A stretch of DNA of 41,914 nt from positions 1 through 41,914 of the forward strand of contig JAITUJ010000002.1 of assembly GCA_031286385.1 (NCBI GenBank), in the 5' to 3' direction. The notes under the pieces are model-generated. The model was not told the origin of the DNA. It saw only the letters and a list, made by a program, of their open reading frames with translations, and ran no database searches. Shown here one piece after another: positions 15,279 to 25,460 of this stretch (positions within the stretch are counted from its first letter, which is position 1; every line of letters begins with the position of its first letter). The stretch comes from Clostridiales bacterium (GTDB taxonomy: Bacteria; Bacillota; Clostridia; Christensenellales; Pumilibacteraceae). The position numbers and the translations under genes are program-made.

Positions 15279-17519
15279 ATGAATAGCAAGGCATGGAAAC
15301 TTATAGATAGGCTTATAGTTGTGCTAGTTGCGCTAGTGTTAGCGAGTCAAATTTTGGTGAGAGGTAATTTTACCAAAATTTTTGTGTTTGCATTTAATAA
15401 TGTTGCCAATAATAGACTGATTGAGGGAGAGTGGGTAGATTTTTTTTATACTGGTGGTGAGCAAGAATTTTTATTGCAAGCTGACAAGATGTATGAGATT
15501 GAGAGTTGGGGGGCAAATGGTGGGCTTGGAGGTAGTAATGCCACTACCATTGCTGGTTCTGGTGGGCTTGGTGGTTACGCAACAGGATTTGTTCATACAG
15601 ATATTGATAGGACCCTGTATATTGTAGTAGGCGGTGTTGGAGCTAATAGAGTGGGTGGTAATGAAATTGCAAAAGCAAAAGGTGGATATAATGGTGGCGG
15701 TGATGCTGGAGAGAGATTCAGCGGATCTGGTTCTACCCACGCTGGTGGAGGTGGTGGAGCAACACACATGGCACTTGCAAGTGGCAAATTGGCAGAATTG
15801 GAAGGTAGCAAGAATGCAGTTGTCATCGTGTCAGGAGCAGGTGGAAGTGGTAGTGATATAGACATTCAGTCCGGAGGTGGTAGAGGTGGTAATGGTGGAG
15901 CATTGCAGGGTGAAAACGGTTATGATGGTAAAAATAACAATAATAATGGTAAGGGCGGAGAGCAGTTAAAAGGCGGTGAGCATGGAAATAGTTCTAACGG
16001 TGAGCAAAAATCAGGTTTTGGTCAAGGTGGAGAGGGGAACAGCTGGTGGAATGGTGCCGAAGGCTCATATAGAGTTGCTGGAGCTGGAGGAGGTTCTGGG
16101 TGGTACGGTGGCGGAGGAGCCAAGAGTGACAATGTGCGGAGTTATGGAGCTGGAGGAGGTTCTTCCTATGTACAGACAGAGCAGACGCTGACTGATTTGA
16201 GTATAGAGCCTATGTTGCCACTGTATGATGGGTTTACAGCGAGCGCAGATGAGAGTGGATTTACAGAGAATCCTGACAGTAGTGGGAATGGGTTTGCTAG
16301 GATACGGGAAGTGTCAGACAGGACGGAAATTTTTGCTAGTTTTGAGGTATCAGACAATGACAGCGGAGTAGTTGGAGTAGCGGGACAGACTGGGGTTGCA
16401 CAATTACAGACGGTAGTACAAGAAGGAGGAAGTATAGATTTAGAGTTTGAGATAGGAGAAAAATCATATATCAAGAGGTTGGAAATCAACGGTGAGAGAG
16501 TGGAATTGCCCATTGAGAGTGGGAAAGAGCAAACGCAAGACATAGTAGGAGCGAGAGTGAGAGTGTCCCATGAGGACAATGAGAAAGTGAAGTTGAATAT
16601 TAGTGAGGTGAGTGTATTAGAGTTGGAGATTGTTGCCAAGGTGCAGCATGCCGTAGTTGTTAGAGCGGACAAGCAGGCTGGGTGGGTGACGAGTCCGACA
16701 GAAGAGTATGAGGTATGGATAGAGAATGGACAGACATTTGGCAATTCGAACATAGTAGGTTGGGAGGCAACACACCCAGAGTACAGTGGATTTGAGATTG
16801 AGGCTAGACCGATTTTTGGGTATACGGAGTTTGATGTGAACGACTATGCGGTGAACAAGGAGAGCCAAAGTGCGCCTGAGTTTGAGAGTACGGAGATTGC
16901 AGTACAGTATGGAGAGAATGGGAACAAGTTGCAGTTGACAGCCAAGGGAGGCAATGAAGGAGTGGTGTATCAAGTGCAGTCTGGTGAAGGTAGCGTTACG
17001 CAAGATGGGTTGGTGAGCATAGTTAGGGTGGATGTTATGACAGTGATAGCGTATAGGCAATCAACGGACACAGCTATGCAGTCAGGGAATGCTGTATTGA
17101 CGATAAATGTAGCGAAAGGCAATCAAAGTGCCCCAGAATTTGAAAATGTTGTTATTGATGTGCTGTACGGTGACAACGGGAACAAGTTGCAGTTGATAGC
17201 TAAGGGAGGCAATGAGGGAGTAGTGTATCAAGTGCAGTCTGGTGAAGGTAGTGTTACGCAAGATGGGTTGGTGAACATAAGCGGAGTAGGGACAATAAAA
17301 GTGACAGCATTTATGACAGAGAGTGAGAACTACAACCCGTCGAGTAGTGTAACGATAACGATAAATGTAGAACAAGAGCAAGGGATACCGAGCCCAGATG
17401 AGAAAGATGACAGTAGATTATTTTCAAAGGAGACCTTGATATTTATAGGGTTGGGATTGGGAGTATTGATATTTATGATATTGGTGTATGTAAAAGTGAA
17501 GTTGAAAAAGAAAAACTAG
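15279..17519 (+). CDS. Glycine-rich, membrane-anchored surface protein with Ig-like repeats
   Basis: A 746-residue protein. An N-terminal hydrophobic segment (about 10-27) acts as a signal or anchor. Residues ~50-300 form a glycine-rich domain resembling Pfam Gly_rich modules: EWVDFFYTGGEQEFLLQA, YEIESWGANGG, LYIVVGG, GGYNGGG and GGGGATHMALASGK. Residues ~350-530 are probably beta-rich. Two tandem repeats of about 86 residues follow (near 531-616 and 617-702), each with SAPEFE, YGxNGNKLQL, GGNEGVVYQVQSGEG and VTQDGLV, resembling bacterial Ig-like domains. A C-terminal helix (about 718-740) and KLKKKN tail anchor it with the bulk outside the cell. GGAGAG precedes the ATG. The coding strand is unusually G-rich compared with its neighbours. 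The ligand is unknown. Confidence 0.75.
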   Translation: MNSKAWKLIDRLIVVLVALVLASQILVRGNFTKIFVFAFNNVANNRLIEGEWVDFFYTGGEQEFLLQADKMYEIESWGANGGLGGSNATTIAGSGGLGGYATGFVHTDIDRTLYIVVGGVGANRVGGNEIAKAKGGYNGGGDAGERFSGSGSTHAGGGGGATHMALASGKLAELEGSKNAVVIVSGAGGSGSDIDIQSGGGRGGNGGALQGENGYDGKNNNNNGKGGEQLKGGEHGNSSNGEQKSGFGQGGEGNSWWNGAEGSYRVAGAGGGSGWYGGGGAKSDNVRSYGAGGGSSYVQTEQTLTDLSIEPMLPLYDGFTASADESGFTENPDSSGNGFARIREVSDRTEIFASFEVSDNDSGVVGVAGQTGVAQLQTVVQEGGSIDLEFEIGEKSYIKRLEINGERVELPIESGKEQTQDIVGARVRVSHEDNEKVKLNISEVSVLELEIVAKVQHAVVVRADKQAGWVTSPTEEYEVWIENGQTFGNSNIVGWEATHPEYSGFEIEARPIFGYTEFDVNDYAVNKESQSAPEFESTEIAVQYGENGNKLQLTAKGGNEGVVYQVQSGEGSVTQDGLVSIVRVDVMTVIAYRQSTDTAMQSGNAVLTINVAKGNQSAPEFENVVIDVLYGDNGNKLQLIAKGGNEGVVYQVQSGEGSVTQDGLVNISGVGTIKVTAFMTESENYNPSSSVTITINVEQEQGIPSPDEKDDSRLFSKETLIFIGLGLGVLIFMILVYVKVKLKKKN
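16870..17385 (+). repeat. Two tandem ~258-bp repeats in the surface gene
   Basis: Identical stretches recur 258 bases apart (for example GTGTATCAAGTGCAGT at 16965 and 17223), corresponding to the 86-residue protein repeats. They are similar enough at the DNA level to recombine. Confidence 0.85.
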
Positions 17520-17560
17520 ATTTATTAGTGAGAACTTGCATTTAGATTCCTAGATTCAAC

Positions 17561-17640
17561 GATATAAGTCTAATACCAATGGTATAAATTTGATACCAAT
17601 GATATGAGTCTAATACCACCGGTATAAATCTGATACCACA
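17561..17640. repeat. Two 40-bp tandem repeats rich in ATACC/GGTAT half-sites
   Basis: Units 17561-17600 and 17601-17640. Each carries ATACC-NNN-GGTAT (a palindrome whose middle differs, AAT or ACC) and a further ATACC 10 bases on, so the array holds six half-sites. It lies between the surface gene and the shared terminator. Confidence 0.85.
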
Positions 17641-17697
17641 AATGATGTGAGATTAAACTTTTATTGCATCTGATGTCCTATAAAATTATGTATTTAA

Positions 17698-17737
17698 TAT
17701 AAAAAACACAGTACGAATTCGTACCGTGTTTTTTTAT
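17698..17737. terminator. Bidirectional terminator between the surface gene and nifJ
   Basis: AAAAAACAC and GTGTTTTTTT flank the perfect palindrome GTACGAATTCGTAC, with one A/C mismatch in the stem. It is suitable for both converging genes. Confidence 0.85.
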
Positions 17738-17750
17738 AGTTGTTTATAAA

Positions 17751-17803
17751 TAGATGCTTATAATAGTTGTTTGCTATATAAATCAAGAGATTTGTCCAGC
17801 CAT
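17751..17803. repeat. nifJ 3' end and flank (source segment of copies A and B)
   Basis: The segment contains the last seven codons of nifJ and 32 bases beyond the stop. Near-copies occur at 13665-13717 and, shortened, at about 14841-14878. Confidence 0.9.
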
Positions 17804-20800
17804 GCGTTTATACAATGCCAACCTGTCTGCACTGTCTTTTGCTGCTTGTGAGAACAACTCTTGTGCAATTTCTGGATTTGACTTCTTTAATGCAACATAG
17901 CGAGTTTCATTTTCTAAAAAGCTTTGATAATCAATTACTGGGTCTTTACTGTCCAATATAAATGGATTTTTACCTTCCAATGCAAGTGAGGGGTTGTATC
18001 TATAAAGATGCCAATATCCACTTTCCACTGCACGCTTTGTCGCAAGTTGTCCATTTGACATATCTATACCGTGTGCTATGCATGTAGAATAAGCAATGAT
18101 GACACTAGGTCCGTTGTAGCTTTCTGCTTCTGCCATTGCTTTTATGGTCTGATTCATATTTGCGCCCATGCCAATTTGCGCCACATAAACGTGTCCATAA
18201 CTCATTGCCATTAGCCCTAAATCTTTTTTCTTTGTGCGTTTGCCATTTGCAGCAAATTTTGCAATAGATCCGGTTGGGGTTGACTTGGATGCTTGACCAC
18301 CAGTGTTAGAATAACTCTCTGTGTCCAATACAAGAATATTGATGTCTTCTCCTTGTGCAATGCAGTGGTCAAGACCGCCAAATCCGATGTCATAAGCCCA
18401 GCCATCACCGCCAATTATCCAAATGGATTTCTTGACAAGGCAATCAGAATTTTCTAAAATTTCTGAGTATATACTATTCAATTCTCCACTGACCTTTTTC
18501 AACTCGCTGTTTAATGTCACTTTAATCTCTGGTGTAAGTTGTTTTGTTACGTCTGCATTTGATTTACTCTTTATCCATCTTTCAAATAAATCTCTTACAA
18601 CTTCACTTGCTCCAATTTCCATAGCTTTTTGCATTTGCAATTGTATCTTGTCCCTACGCGCTGTGTAAGCGAGATTGATGCCATATCCAAATTCTGCATT
18701 GTCCTCAAACAAGCTATTTGCCCACGCTGGACCTACGCGTTCTGCATTGTGAGTATAAGGATTGCTAGGGGCAGAACCGCCATAGATACTTGTACAACCC
18801 GTAGCATTGGCAATAATCATTCTGTCACCAAAAAGTTGAGTGACAAGCTTAATATAAGGAGTTTCACCACAACCAGCACAGGCTCCGGAGTATTCAAAGA
18901 GAGATTGTTTAAATTGACTGCCTTTTATTGTGTCTGGTTTAAATTTTTCTGCGACATCAACAAAAGGAATGGTGTCTGTGTACTCTTGGTTGGTTGTTGG
19001 AATGCTAGCTTGTGGGGACATTTTTAGTGCTTTATTTTTAGCTGGACAGACATTGACACAACTGCCACAACCTGTACAGTCTTTTGGACTAATTTCTATG
19101 CGGTACTTAAATTTTTGGGCATCGTTTTTAAATCCCATTGCGTCTAAAACCGTGTATCCACTAGGTGCTGCGTCTGCTTGTTCTTGATTTAACAATACGG
19201 GACGAATACAAGAGTGCGGACAAACCAGTGCACATTGATTGCACTGAATACACTCTTCTGGTATCCATTCTGCAATCATATCACTGATACCGCGTTTTTC
19301 ATATTTTGTTGTACCGGATACAAATGAACCGTCTGCATTAAAAGCGCTGACAGGCAGTGAGTCACCTTTTAGCTTATTGATAGTTTGTATAAAGCTATCA
19401 TAGTATTCATCTCCGGTTTCACTGATTGTGTCTGCACCAGTAGTTGCTTTTGCCCACGCAACTGCATCATATTTTACTTGTGTCAACCCTGCAATAGCAC
19501 TATCAATAGCTTGATTGTTTTTTTGTATTACAGCTTCACCTTTTTTCTTATATGTCTTTGCAATAGCATCTTTCATAAAAATGATTGCTTTTTCAAATGG
19601 AATAATATTTGCAATCTTAAAAAATGCCGCTTGTAACACGCCATTTGTGTGTCTGCCCATACCGCAGTTTTTTGCAATAGTGATTGCATCTATAATATAG
19701 AATTTCACTTTCTTTTTTGCAATTTCTTGCTTAAAATGAGCAGGTAGTTGAGTTTCTAGCTCTGACTCTGACCATAGGGTATTTAGTAAAAATACTCCTC
19801 CTTCTTTTAAATCGTGCAACATGTCATATGTCAAAACATAGCTTTGTGTATGACAAGCTACAAAGTCAGCGCTCTCAACAAGGTAACTAGACTTTATGTG
19901 TTTGCTACCAAATCTCAAATGAGATACCGTCAAACCACCGCTCTTTTTTGAATCGTATACAAAGTGACCTTGAACATAAAGCGGAGTATTGTCGCCAATT
20001 ATTTTTATGCTATTCTTGTTTGCTCCAACGGTACCATCACTGCCCAATCCATAAAACTTGCACTGAGTAGAACCCTTTGGGTTTGTATAAACTATCTCGT
20101 CTATATCTAAACTTGTGTTGCAAACATCGTCATGGATACCAACTGTAAAGTGGTTTTTTGGTGACTTTGATGTCAAATTTTTAAAAATCGCACTTACGCA
20201 AGTAGGGTTGAATTCTTTTGCCCCTAAGCCATATCTGCCCCCTACCACGGTTATGTCTGTTTTTCCACTTTCTTTTAGTGCAGAAACCACATCAAGATAT
20301 AGAGGTTCACCAACACTGCCAGATTCTTTTGTCCTGTCTAGTACGGCTATGCGCTTTACGGTCTTTGGTATTACAGATACAAAATCAGCTATACTAAAAG
20401 GTCTAAATAGGCGTATTTTGACAGCACCAAACTTGTTGCCCTTTGCATTAAGGTAATCTATTGCTTCCTCTACTACTTCGGTAGAACTGCCCATGGACAC
20501 AATGATACTGTCTGCGTCTTTTGCTCCATAGTATTCAAATAATTTATATTTTCTACCCGTTACCTTGGAAACTTTATCCATCATAGTTTTTACAATTTTT
20601 GGTATGGCAAGGTGATATTTGCTACTTGCTTCACGGGCTTGAAAATATATATCAGGATTTTGAGCTGTGCCTTTCTGTGCAGGGTGTTCTGGATTTAACG
20701 CTCTTGCTCTAAAATCTTTAATACATTGTTTTAAATCATCATCTATAAAAGATGCAAGTTCTTCATAGTCAAACACATCTATTTTGCTGATTTCATGACT

Positions 20801-21322
20801 TGTTCTGTATCCATCAAAAAAGTGAACAAACGGAACACTTGCTTTTAAAGTAGAGAGATGAGCTATTGCTGCCATATCCATTGCGTCTTGAACACTGCTA
20901 GAAGCAAGCATTGCAAATCCAGTTTGTCTGATAGCCATTACATCAGAATGGTCATTAAATATGCTCAAAGCATGATAGGCCAACGCCCTTGCACTGACAT
21001 GAAAGACAGTAGGGAGCAATTCACCAGCGATTCTGTACATATTTGGTATCATCAGCAACAGACCTTGTGAAGCGGTATAAGTAGTGGAGAGTGCACCTGC
21101 AACAAGGCTACCATGTACAGAGCCAGCAGCTCCACCTTCTGATTGCATTTCTGCCATTCTTAGCACTTGACCAAATATATTTTTACGACCACTTGCAGCC
21201 CACTCATCTGCGATTTCTGCCATGCTAGAAGATGGGGATATAGGATATATTGATGCAACTTCACTAAAAGCGTACGCTACATGTGAGGCAGCCGTGCCAC
21301 CATCTATTGACATTTTTTTCAT
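17783..21322 (-). CDS. nifJ: Pyruvate:ferredoxin (flavodoxin) oxidoreductase
   Basis: A 1179-residue single-chain enzyme of normal NifJ/PFOR length that oxidatively decarboxylates pyruvate with CoA to acetyl-CoA, CO2 and reduced ferredoxin. The N-terminus (MSIDGGTAASHVAYAFSEV, YPISPSSSMAE) is the pyrimidine-binding domain. Two [4Fe-4S] motifs, CIQCNQCALVCP near 690 and CTGCGSCVNVCP near 746, form the ferredoxin domain; a further CAGCGE lies near 815. The TPP domain has GGDGWAYDIGFGG near 970 and NTGGQASKSTPTG near 1010. AAAGGAG sits 8 bases before this ATG. It supplies reduced ferredoxin, the natural substrate for the Rnf complex encoded 4 kb away. Confidence 0.97.
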   Translation of the reverse strand: MKKMSIDGGTAASHVAYAFSEVASIYPISPSSSMAEIADEWAASGRKNIFGQVLRMAEMQSEGGAAGSVHGSLVAGALSTTYTASQGLLLMIPNMYRIAGELLPTVFHVSARALAYHALSIFNDHSDVMAIRQTGFAMLASSSVQDAMDMAAIAHLSTLKASVPFVHFFDGYRTSHEISKIDVFDYEELASFIDDDLKQCIKDFRARALNPEHPAQKGTAQNPDIYFQAREASSKYHLAIPKIVKTMMDKVSKVTGRKYKLFEYYGAKDADSIIVSMGSSTEVVEEAIDYLNAKGNKFGAVKIRLFRPFSIADFVSVIPKTVKRIAVLDRTKESGSVGEPLYLDVVSALKESGKTDITVVGGRYGLGAKEFNPTCVSAIFKNLTSKSPKNHFTVGIHDDVCNTSLDIDEIVYTNPKGSTQCKFYGLGSDGTVGANKNSIKIIGDNTPLYVQGHFVYDSKKSGGLTVSHLRFGSKHIKSSYLVESADFVACHTQSYVLTYDMLHDLKEGGVFLLNTLWSESELETQLPAHFKQEIAKKKVKFYIIDAITIAKNCGMGRHTNGVLQAAFFKIANIIPFEKAIIFMKDAIAKTYKKKGEAVIQKNNQAIDSAIAGLTQVKYDAVAWAKATTGADTISETGDEYYDSFIQTINKLKGDSLPVSAFNADGSFVSGTTKYEKRGISDMIAEWIPEECIQCNQCALVCPHSCIRPVLLNQEQADAAPSGYTVLDAMGFKNDAQKFKYRIEISPKDCTGCGSCVNVCPAKNKALKMSPQASIPTTNQEYTDTIPFVDVAEKFKPDTIKGSQFKQSLFEYSGACAGCGETPYIKLVTQLFGDRMIIANATGCTSIYGGSAPSNPYTHNAERVGPAWANSLFEDNAEFGYGINLAYTARRDKIQLQMQKAMEIGASEVVRDLFERWIKSKSNADVTKQLTPEIKVTLNSELKKVSGELNSIYSEILENSDCLVKKSIWIIGGDGWAYDIGFGGLDHCIAQGEDINILVLDTESYSNTGGQASKSTPTGSIAKFAANGKRTKKKDLGLMAMSYGHVYVAQIGMGANMNQTIKAMAEAESYNGPSVIIAYSTCIAHGIDMSNGQLATKRAVESGYWHLYRYNPSLALEGKNPFILDSKDPVIDYQSFLENETRYVALKKSNPEIAQELFSQAAKDSADRLALYKRMAGQIS

Positions 21323-21351
21323 ATAAGAAACTCCTTTTAAGTTCCAAACTT

Positions 21352-21366
21352 GACAATTGAATTGTC
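21352..21366. promoter_or_regulatory. Palindrome in the nifJ leader
   Basis: GACAATTGAATTGTC, a 6-3-6 inverted repeat in the 5' UTR of nifJ. It could be an operator or a small RNA hairpin; it does not match the Rex consensus. Confidence 0.45.
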
Positions 21367-21471
21367 TTGTGTGTTATTATACTTTTATATATGTTGAATT
21401 TATATTCAAAATTTGATTTGTACACTTTAAGTTATAAATCAAATTTTAGTTAGTTTTTTGGTTACTATATA

Positions 21472-21500
21472 ATTATAAAGTAAACTTTAATAAAAGTCAA
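21472..21500 (-). promoter_or_regulatory. nifJ promoter
   Basis: On the minus strand TTGACT (21495-21500), 17 bases, TATAAT (21472-21477). The leader would be about 140 nt long. Confidence 0.85.
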
Positions 21501-21577
21501 CTCAACGATTGGTATAAAATTAAAAAACTGCAAATGTTTGTAATATAATTTTGTTTAGAATAAAGTTACACATTGAA

Positions 21578-21608
21578 AAGTGTCATAATCAAACTGATTA
21601 TGACACTT
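21578..21608 (-). terminator. Terminator of the 1256-residue surface protein gene
   Basis: Perfect 13-pair stem (21578-21590 with 21596-21608, loop of 5) 15 bases beyond the stop codon. The T run on the minus strand is short. Confidence 0.7.
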
Positions 21609-21622
21609 CGACCAACTTTGCA

Positions 21623-24600
21623 CTAGTCATCAAAACTATCTATAAAATCATTTGTATCCTTTGATTTAATGACTGGGCGTTTCACTGTCTTGACTACTGT
21701 TTGCTTTGTAAGGATTTTCTTTGTAGGGGAGTAGTAGTCATCTAGTTGAGTAATGACCGCACCTTGTTCTTCGTCATCACTTTTAATTTCTTGAATTATT
21801 TCTTCTTGCGGTACTTCGACTTCAACTTCTTCAATGATTTGTACTTCTTCGTACTCAACTTCTGATTTTTCCAATTTTTTAGAAACTTTTGTTTTTTGTA
21901 AAATTGGTCTATCCTCATCAAACAAATCATAAACACTGTCTAGGTCATATTCTTGCTCTGTCAATGTCGCTTTTCTCATTGCAACATTGCGGTCATAGTC
22001 GACTCTCTTTGGCACAATTACAGGGGTAGGATTGCTTTTTGCTTCTGACCTCTTAGTAGCATAGTTCAATATTATAATGATAAACAATAGCACTATGACA
22101 ATAGCAAACAGTATTGAAGGAACTAGCCACCAATTGATGGTGCCCGCAGTGCTCTCTTCAGTAGGAGGTTTTGGATCCAAAATTCCTTTTTCTAGGTCAG
22201 CATAAAGGCTACTTGCATAAGTGTTGCCTACTGTCAAAATGCCTCCTTCAATATAGTCAGCTTGGGCATCAAAGTCAATTTTGTTTATAGCGGCATCAAA
22301 TTCTGTTGATTCTAAGGTCTCAAACTGGATATCATTGATGTATACTGTGGCAGCAACATATTCTCTACTGTGTCCAAATCCACCCAATGTAAACTCAACG
22401 GATAGGTTAGGGGACTTAGACCCTGTGCTGACCAAAAACTCATAAGTTTTGTACGAATCATTCCACCAACCTAGATAGTCTCTATTTTCACTGTCTAAGA
22501 TATCTCTTGTGTCTTTTATATCAGCAAATGCAAAGTCTGTTCCACCAAGTTTTATGCCCAAACCTATTTTGTCATCAGAGGACTTTAAATCATCTAAATT
22601 TGCTTTTAGTTTTACGGATACTCTATAAAAACTGTTCGCTTCTGTTTTGAAGTCAATAGGACTAGTCAACGACGATGCAGTGGGTGAGGTGTTTTGCATC
22701 ATTAATACATATGGGTAGTCATTGTTTATATCATGCCTGTACTGCGATAAGTTTGTATCTCTTATATATTGCACAGTAGAATTTGCAGACGCATTTGGGT
22801 TTGGTACCCAATTTGTCGGTATCAAGTCGTTTCCACCAAATGTAGAATTTCCCAGAGCGTCAGTAATATGGAACACACCCATTCTTGTATTGCTGCTGTC
22901 TACAACAGCAGGCGAGCCTAGTGACGACAAATTATAGTCACTTGTTTGTTTCAATAATTGATGGGTATATTTGTCAAAAGATAAAAAAGTGTGCCTTGTA
23001 TTTGTATAAACACTAAAAGGTAAAGCAGTTGTTGATTTTAAAAGATTTGAATATCGTGTAACTAGCTCATCAAAAGTTGTAATACCACTCAAAAATTGTC
23101 TCTGTGATAAAAGACCTTCTTCAAGCTCAACTTTGTCAGCGACATTTATCCAGACATGACCACTGGACAGCTTAGTCGTATTTGCAATGCCATCACCCAA
23201 GCCTAACCAAACTTCTAGCGTTAAATTTTCCAAGACATTATTTCCAGTTTCTACAAAAAAAGTAAATGTTTTAAAATTATCGCCAGTATCTCTAATTTGT
23301 TCAATTGTGCTGACAATATTGTCATTGTTCCGCAATACTAAATTTGCCCCATAGCCTTGCATGTCTTGCACAAGCAAGCTGACTTGTATCGCCTTTGTCT
23401 CTCCACCTTCTGTGGACATATCAAAAGGAATACTCCTAAATCCATAGGCAGTAGGGGTAGGCGAATACATATACATCAAATTATTAGGAGGGACAATTGA
23501 GGTAAAGTTGTTTGGCATTATTATATTTGTGTATCTAGGATTTGTCAATTTTTGTTGATGATAATGCCTTAAAAAGTTTTCTCCACCCACTATGCCACCT
23601 ACCGGCACAATGCCACTTATTGAATGCATCGTGTCCACTGGTGCATTACTCCAACCAGCTGTATTGGAAAATTCTGGTTCAACATACTCCCAATCAGCTG
23701 GTGCAAGAGGGTATTGATACCTTTCAAAATAACCTGCATTGTTGAAATTGCCATTTGATATATTGGTAGCATTTTCTTCATCAAAAGTTACAACAGTTCC
23801 CTTTTCATAGTTTGAAGCAAACTGTTCGTATGATATGCTTTCCATAATAGGATTAGCCCAAAGTACATTTCCACTTGCAGAACCGTGAATCTGATGACCC
23901 AACCCCAAAGTAATATTTATTGTTCTGTTATTGATTGCAGAACCTTGTATATAAAACTCCCTTTTTACCCAGTTATAAGTCGAACTGTTTTCTGTTGCAC
24001 TAATTTCTCTGTCAAAAACACTCAACTCATAACTGTCTGCATCAACATTATTTTGACCACTGACCTCTATATAAGCACCAATGCCATTGCTCACGTCCAT
24101 AGGTCTAACCCATACACTAAATAAATAGTATTGATGTTGCAAAATTTCCAAGTCATGTGACTTGTCATACATAACTCTGTTGTCAAATTTATTTGTAGCG
24201 CTGTTCCAAGTGGACATCAGCAACACATCGGTGGATTGTGTCAAATCAGGTGAAAAAGGATTAGAAGGTAAATTGAAAGGGTTGTCAGAGATGGGCGTAG
24301 CTCCATTCCAAATTGTTTGATTTGCTCCATACGAAGTCCACGCTGCTTGTCTATCATGGCCGTTGAAACCAATTTGATTGTTTATTCTTCCGTCTACTAA
24401 AAGCGGAGCAAGTGCTGCACCTTTTTTTATTTCAATTTCATTATCTTTGTTGACAGTGTTAATCGTGCGTCTAGATGTTGGATTGTACAGAAACGAATGC
24501 GTTGTCCCAGCAATATTTACTCTGTCATTGACACTAGAAAAATTGTCCAGCGTTGCAATGTTCTGCCTGTCGTTTGTCTGATTAAAGAAGTTTATAGGAG

Positions 24601-25393
24601 ATAACTGCCATGCTTGTGCGTTGGCAAACATTGCGTACCCTCTTGCTTGTGCAAAACCATTTGGATTACCATTAAAATCACCGCTACCCACTCCCAATAC
24701 CAGTCTAGCACTTGCACCCATAAAGCCAGTTTGTACAAAAAACCTGTATTCTCTCCAATTGTAGTTGTTGTCTTGCGTTGCAAACGGATTGTATGTGTTT
24801 ATGTTGACAAAGCTCAACTGGTCTTCCAGTCCATCTAGCGTTATACTGGCACCAGTATATGCAGCAAAGTCACCCGTCCTCACCCAAACAGATAACAAGT
24901 AAAAACTATTAGCAGCAAAATCCAATTGAGACGATTGATATCCATAAGCAGTGTTTAACCCATTGGTATTGATGAACAGCGAACTTTTAGATGTGCCAGG
25001 CGTGTTTATCTCACCAAAAGGAGTTTTTGGATAAGTGTGGTCGTATTCAGTGTATTTATCCAGACCATAATTTCTCTTGTTGCGTGCAAAAGAATCCGAA
25101 GTGTTTTGCAGTATCCCACTTATTATGTTTTGACTGTTCGTGCTATTTGACAGTGCAGAAGCAGTCCAGCTCTCTGCATTAGCGGGCAAGGTTGTACTGT
25201 CAGTTTCAAAATTTGAGTTTGCTATGGACAAGTCTATCCTAGAATAGTCTGGACTGTCATCAAAATTAGACTTTGCAATACTTACACTAGTGCTAGGTAC
25301 AATGGAAAAGTCATATTTATAAAATGATGGCAACACCAAGGCTAAAATTAACATCAGTGTAATGGCTATAAAAAATCTTTTTCTAGTTCTCAT
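21623..25393 (-). CDS. Large membrane-anchored surface protein with four beta-sandwich-like repeats
   Basis: A 1256-residue protein with an N-terminal signal segment (FFIAITLMLILALVLPSF), a long extracellular region, one C-terminal helix near 1085-1110 (WWLVPSILFAIVIVLLFIII) and an acidic tail of about 140 residues. Four repeats share an SFYLLSVWVR-type strand, a later YNWREYRFFVQTG-type strand and a LxLGxGxxxxG strand, starting near 155, 416, 666 and 918, each followed by a conserved element like YEQF or RQF. They resemble carbohydrate-binding beta-sandwich modules, but I cannot name the family. A GGAGGA site lies about 15 bases from the ATG, farther than ideal. Adhesion or glycan binding is inference. 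Confidence 0.7.
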   Translation of the reverse strand: MRTRKRFFIAITLMLILALVLPSFYKYDFSIVPSTSVSIAKSNFDDSPDYSRIDLSIANSNFETDSTTLPANAESWTASALSNSTNSQNIISGILQNTSDSFARNKRNYGLDKYTEYDHTYPKTPFGEINTPGTSKSSLFINTNGLNTAYGYQSSQLDFAANSFYLLSVWVRTGDFAAYTGASITLDGLEDQLSFVNINTYNPFATQDNNYNWREYRFFVQTGFMGASARLVLGVGSGDFNGNPNGFAQARGYAMFANAQAWQLSPINFFNQTNDRQNIATLDNFSSVNDRVNIAGTTHSFLYNPTSRRTINTVNKDNEIEIKKGAALAPLLVDGRINNQIGFNGHDRQAAWTSYGANQTIWNGATPISDNPFNLPSNPFSPDLTQSTDVLLMSTWNSATNKFDNRVMYDKSHDLEILQHQYYLFSVWVRPMDVSNGIGAYIEVSGQNNVDADSYELSVFDREISATENSSTYNWVKREFYIQGSAINNRTINITLGLGHQIHGSASGNVLWANPIMESISYEQFASNYEKGTVVTFDEENATNISNGNFNNAGYFERYQYPLAPADWEYVEPEFSNTAGWSNAPVDTMHSISGIVPVGGIVGGENFLRHYHQQKLTNPRYTNIIMPNNFTSIVPPNNLMYMYSPTPTAYGFRSIPFDMSTEGGETKAIQVSLLVQDMQGYGANLVLRNNDNIVSTIEQIRDTGDNFKTFTFFVETGNNVLENLTLEVWLGLGDGIANTTKLSSGHVWINVADKVELEEGLLSQRQFLSGITTFDELVTRYSNLLKSTTALPFSVYTNTRHTFLSFDKYTHQLLKQTSDYNLSSLGSPAVVDSSNTRMGVFHITDALGNSTFGGNDLIPTNWVPNPNASANSTVQYIRDTNLSQYRHDINNDYPYVLMMQNTSPTASSLTSPIDFKTEANSFYRVSVKLKANLDDLKSSDDKIGLGIKLGGTDFAFADIKDTRDILDSENRDYLGWWNDSYKTYEFLVSTGSKSPNLSVEFTLGGFGHSREYVAATVYINDIQFETLESTEFDAAINKIDFDAQADYIEGGILTVGNTYASSLYADLEKGILDPKPPTEESTAGTINWWLVPSILFAIVIVLLFIIIILNYATKRSEAKSNPTPVIVPKRVDYDRNVAMRKATLTEQEYDLDSVYDLFDEDRPILQKTKVSKKLEKSEVEYEEVQIIEEVEVEVPQEEIIQEIKSDDEEQGAVITQLDDYYSPTKKILTKQTVVKTVKRPVIKSKDTNDFIDSFDD

Positions 25394-25460
25394 TGTTTTG
25401 ATAAGTATTATCCTCCAAAATTTTTAAAGAAACTGTACACTAGTTGAGCATACATACCTT

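Noticed and set aside
15593..17381. Several long minus-strand frames opposite the glycine-rich gene
   Set aside because: Gly- and Val-rich coding sequence leaves the complement open; the products are Pro/Thr/Ser/Cys-rich with no signals of translation.
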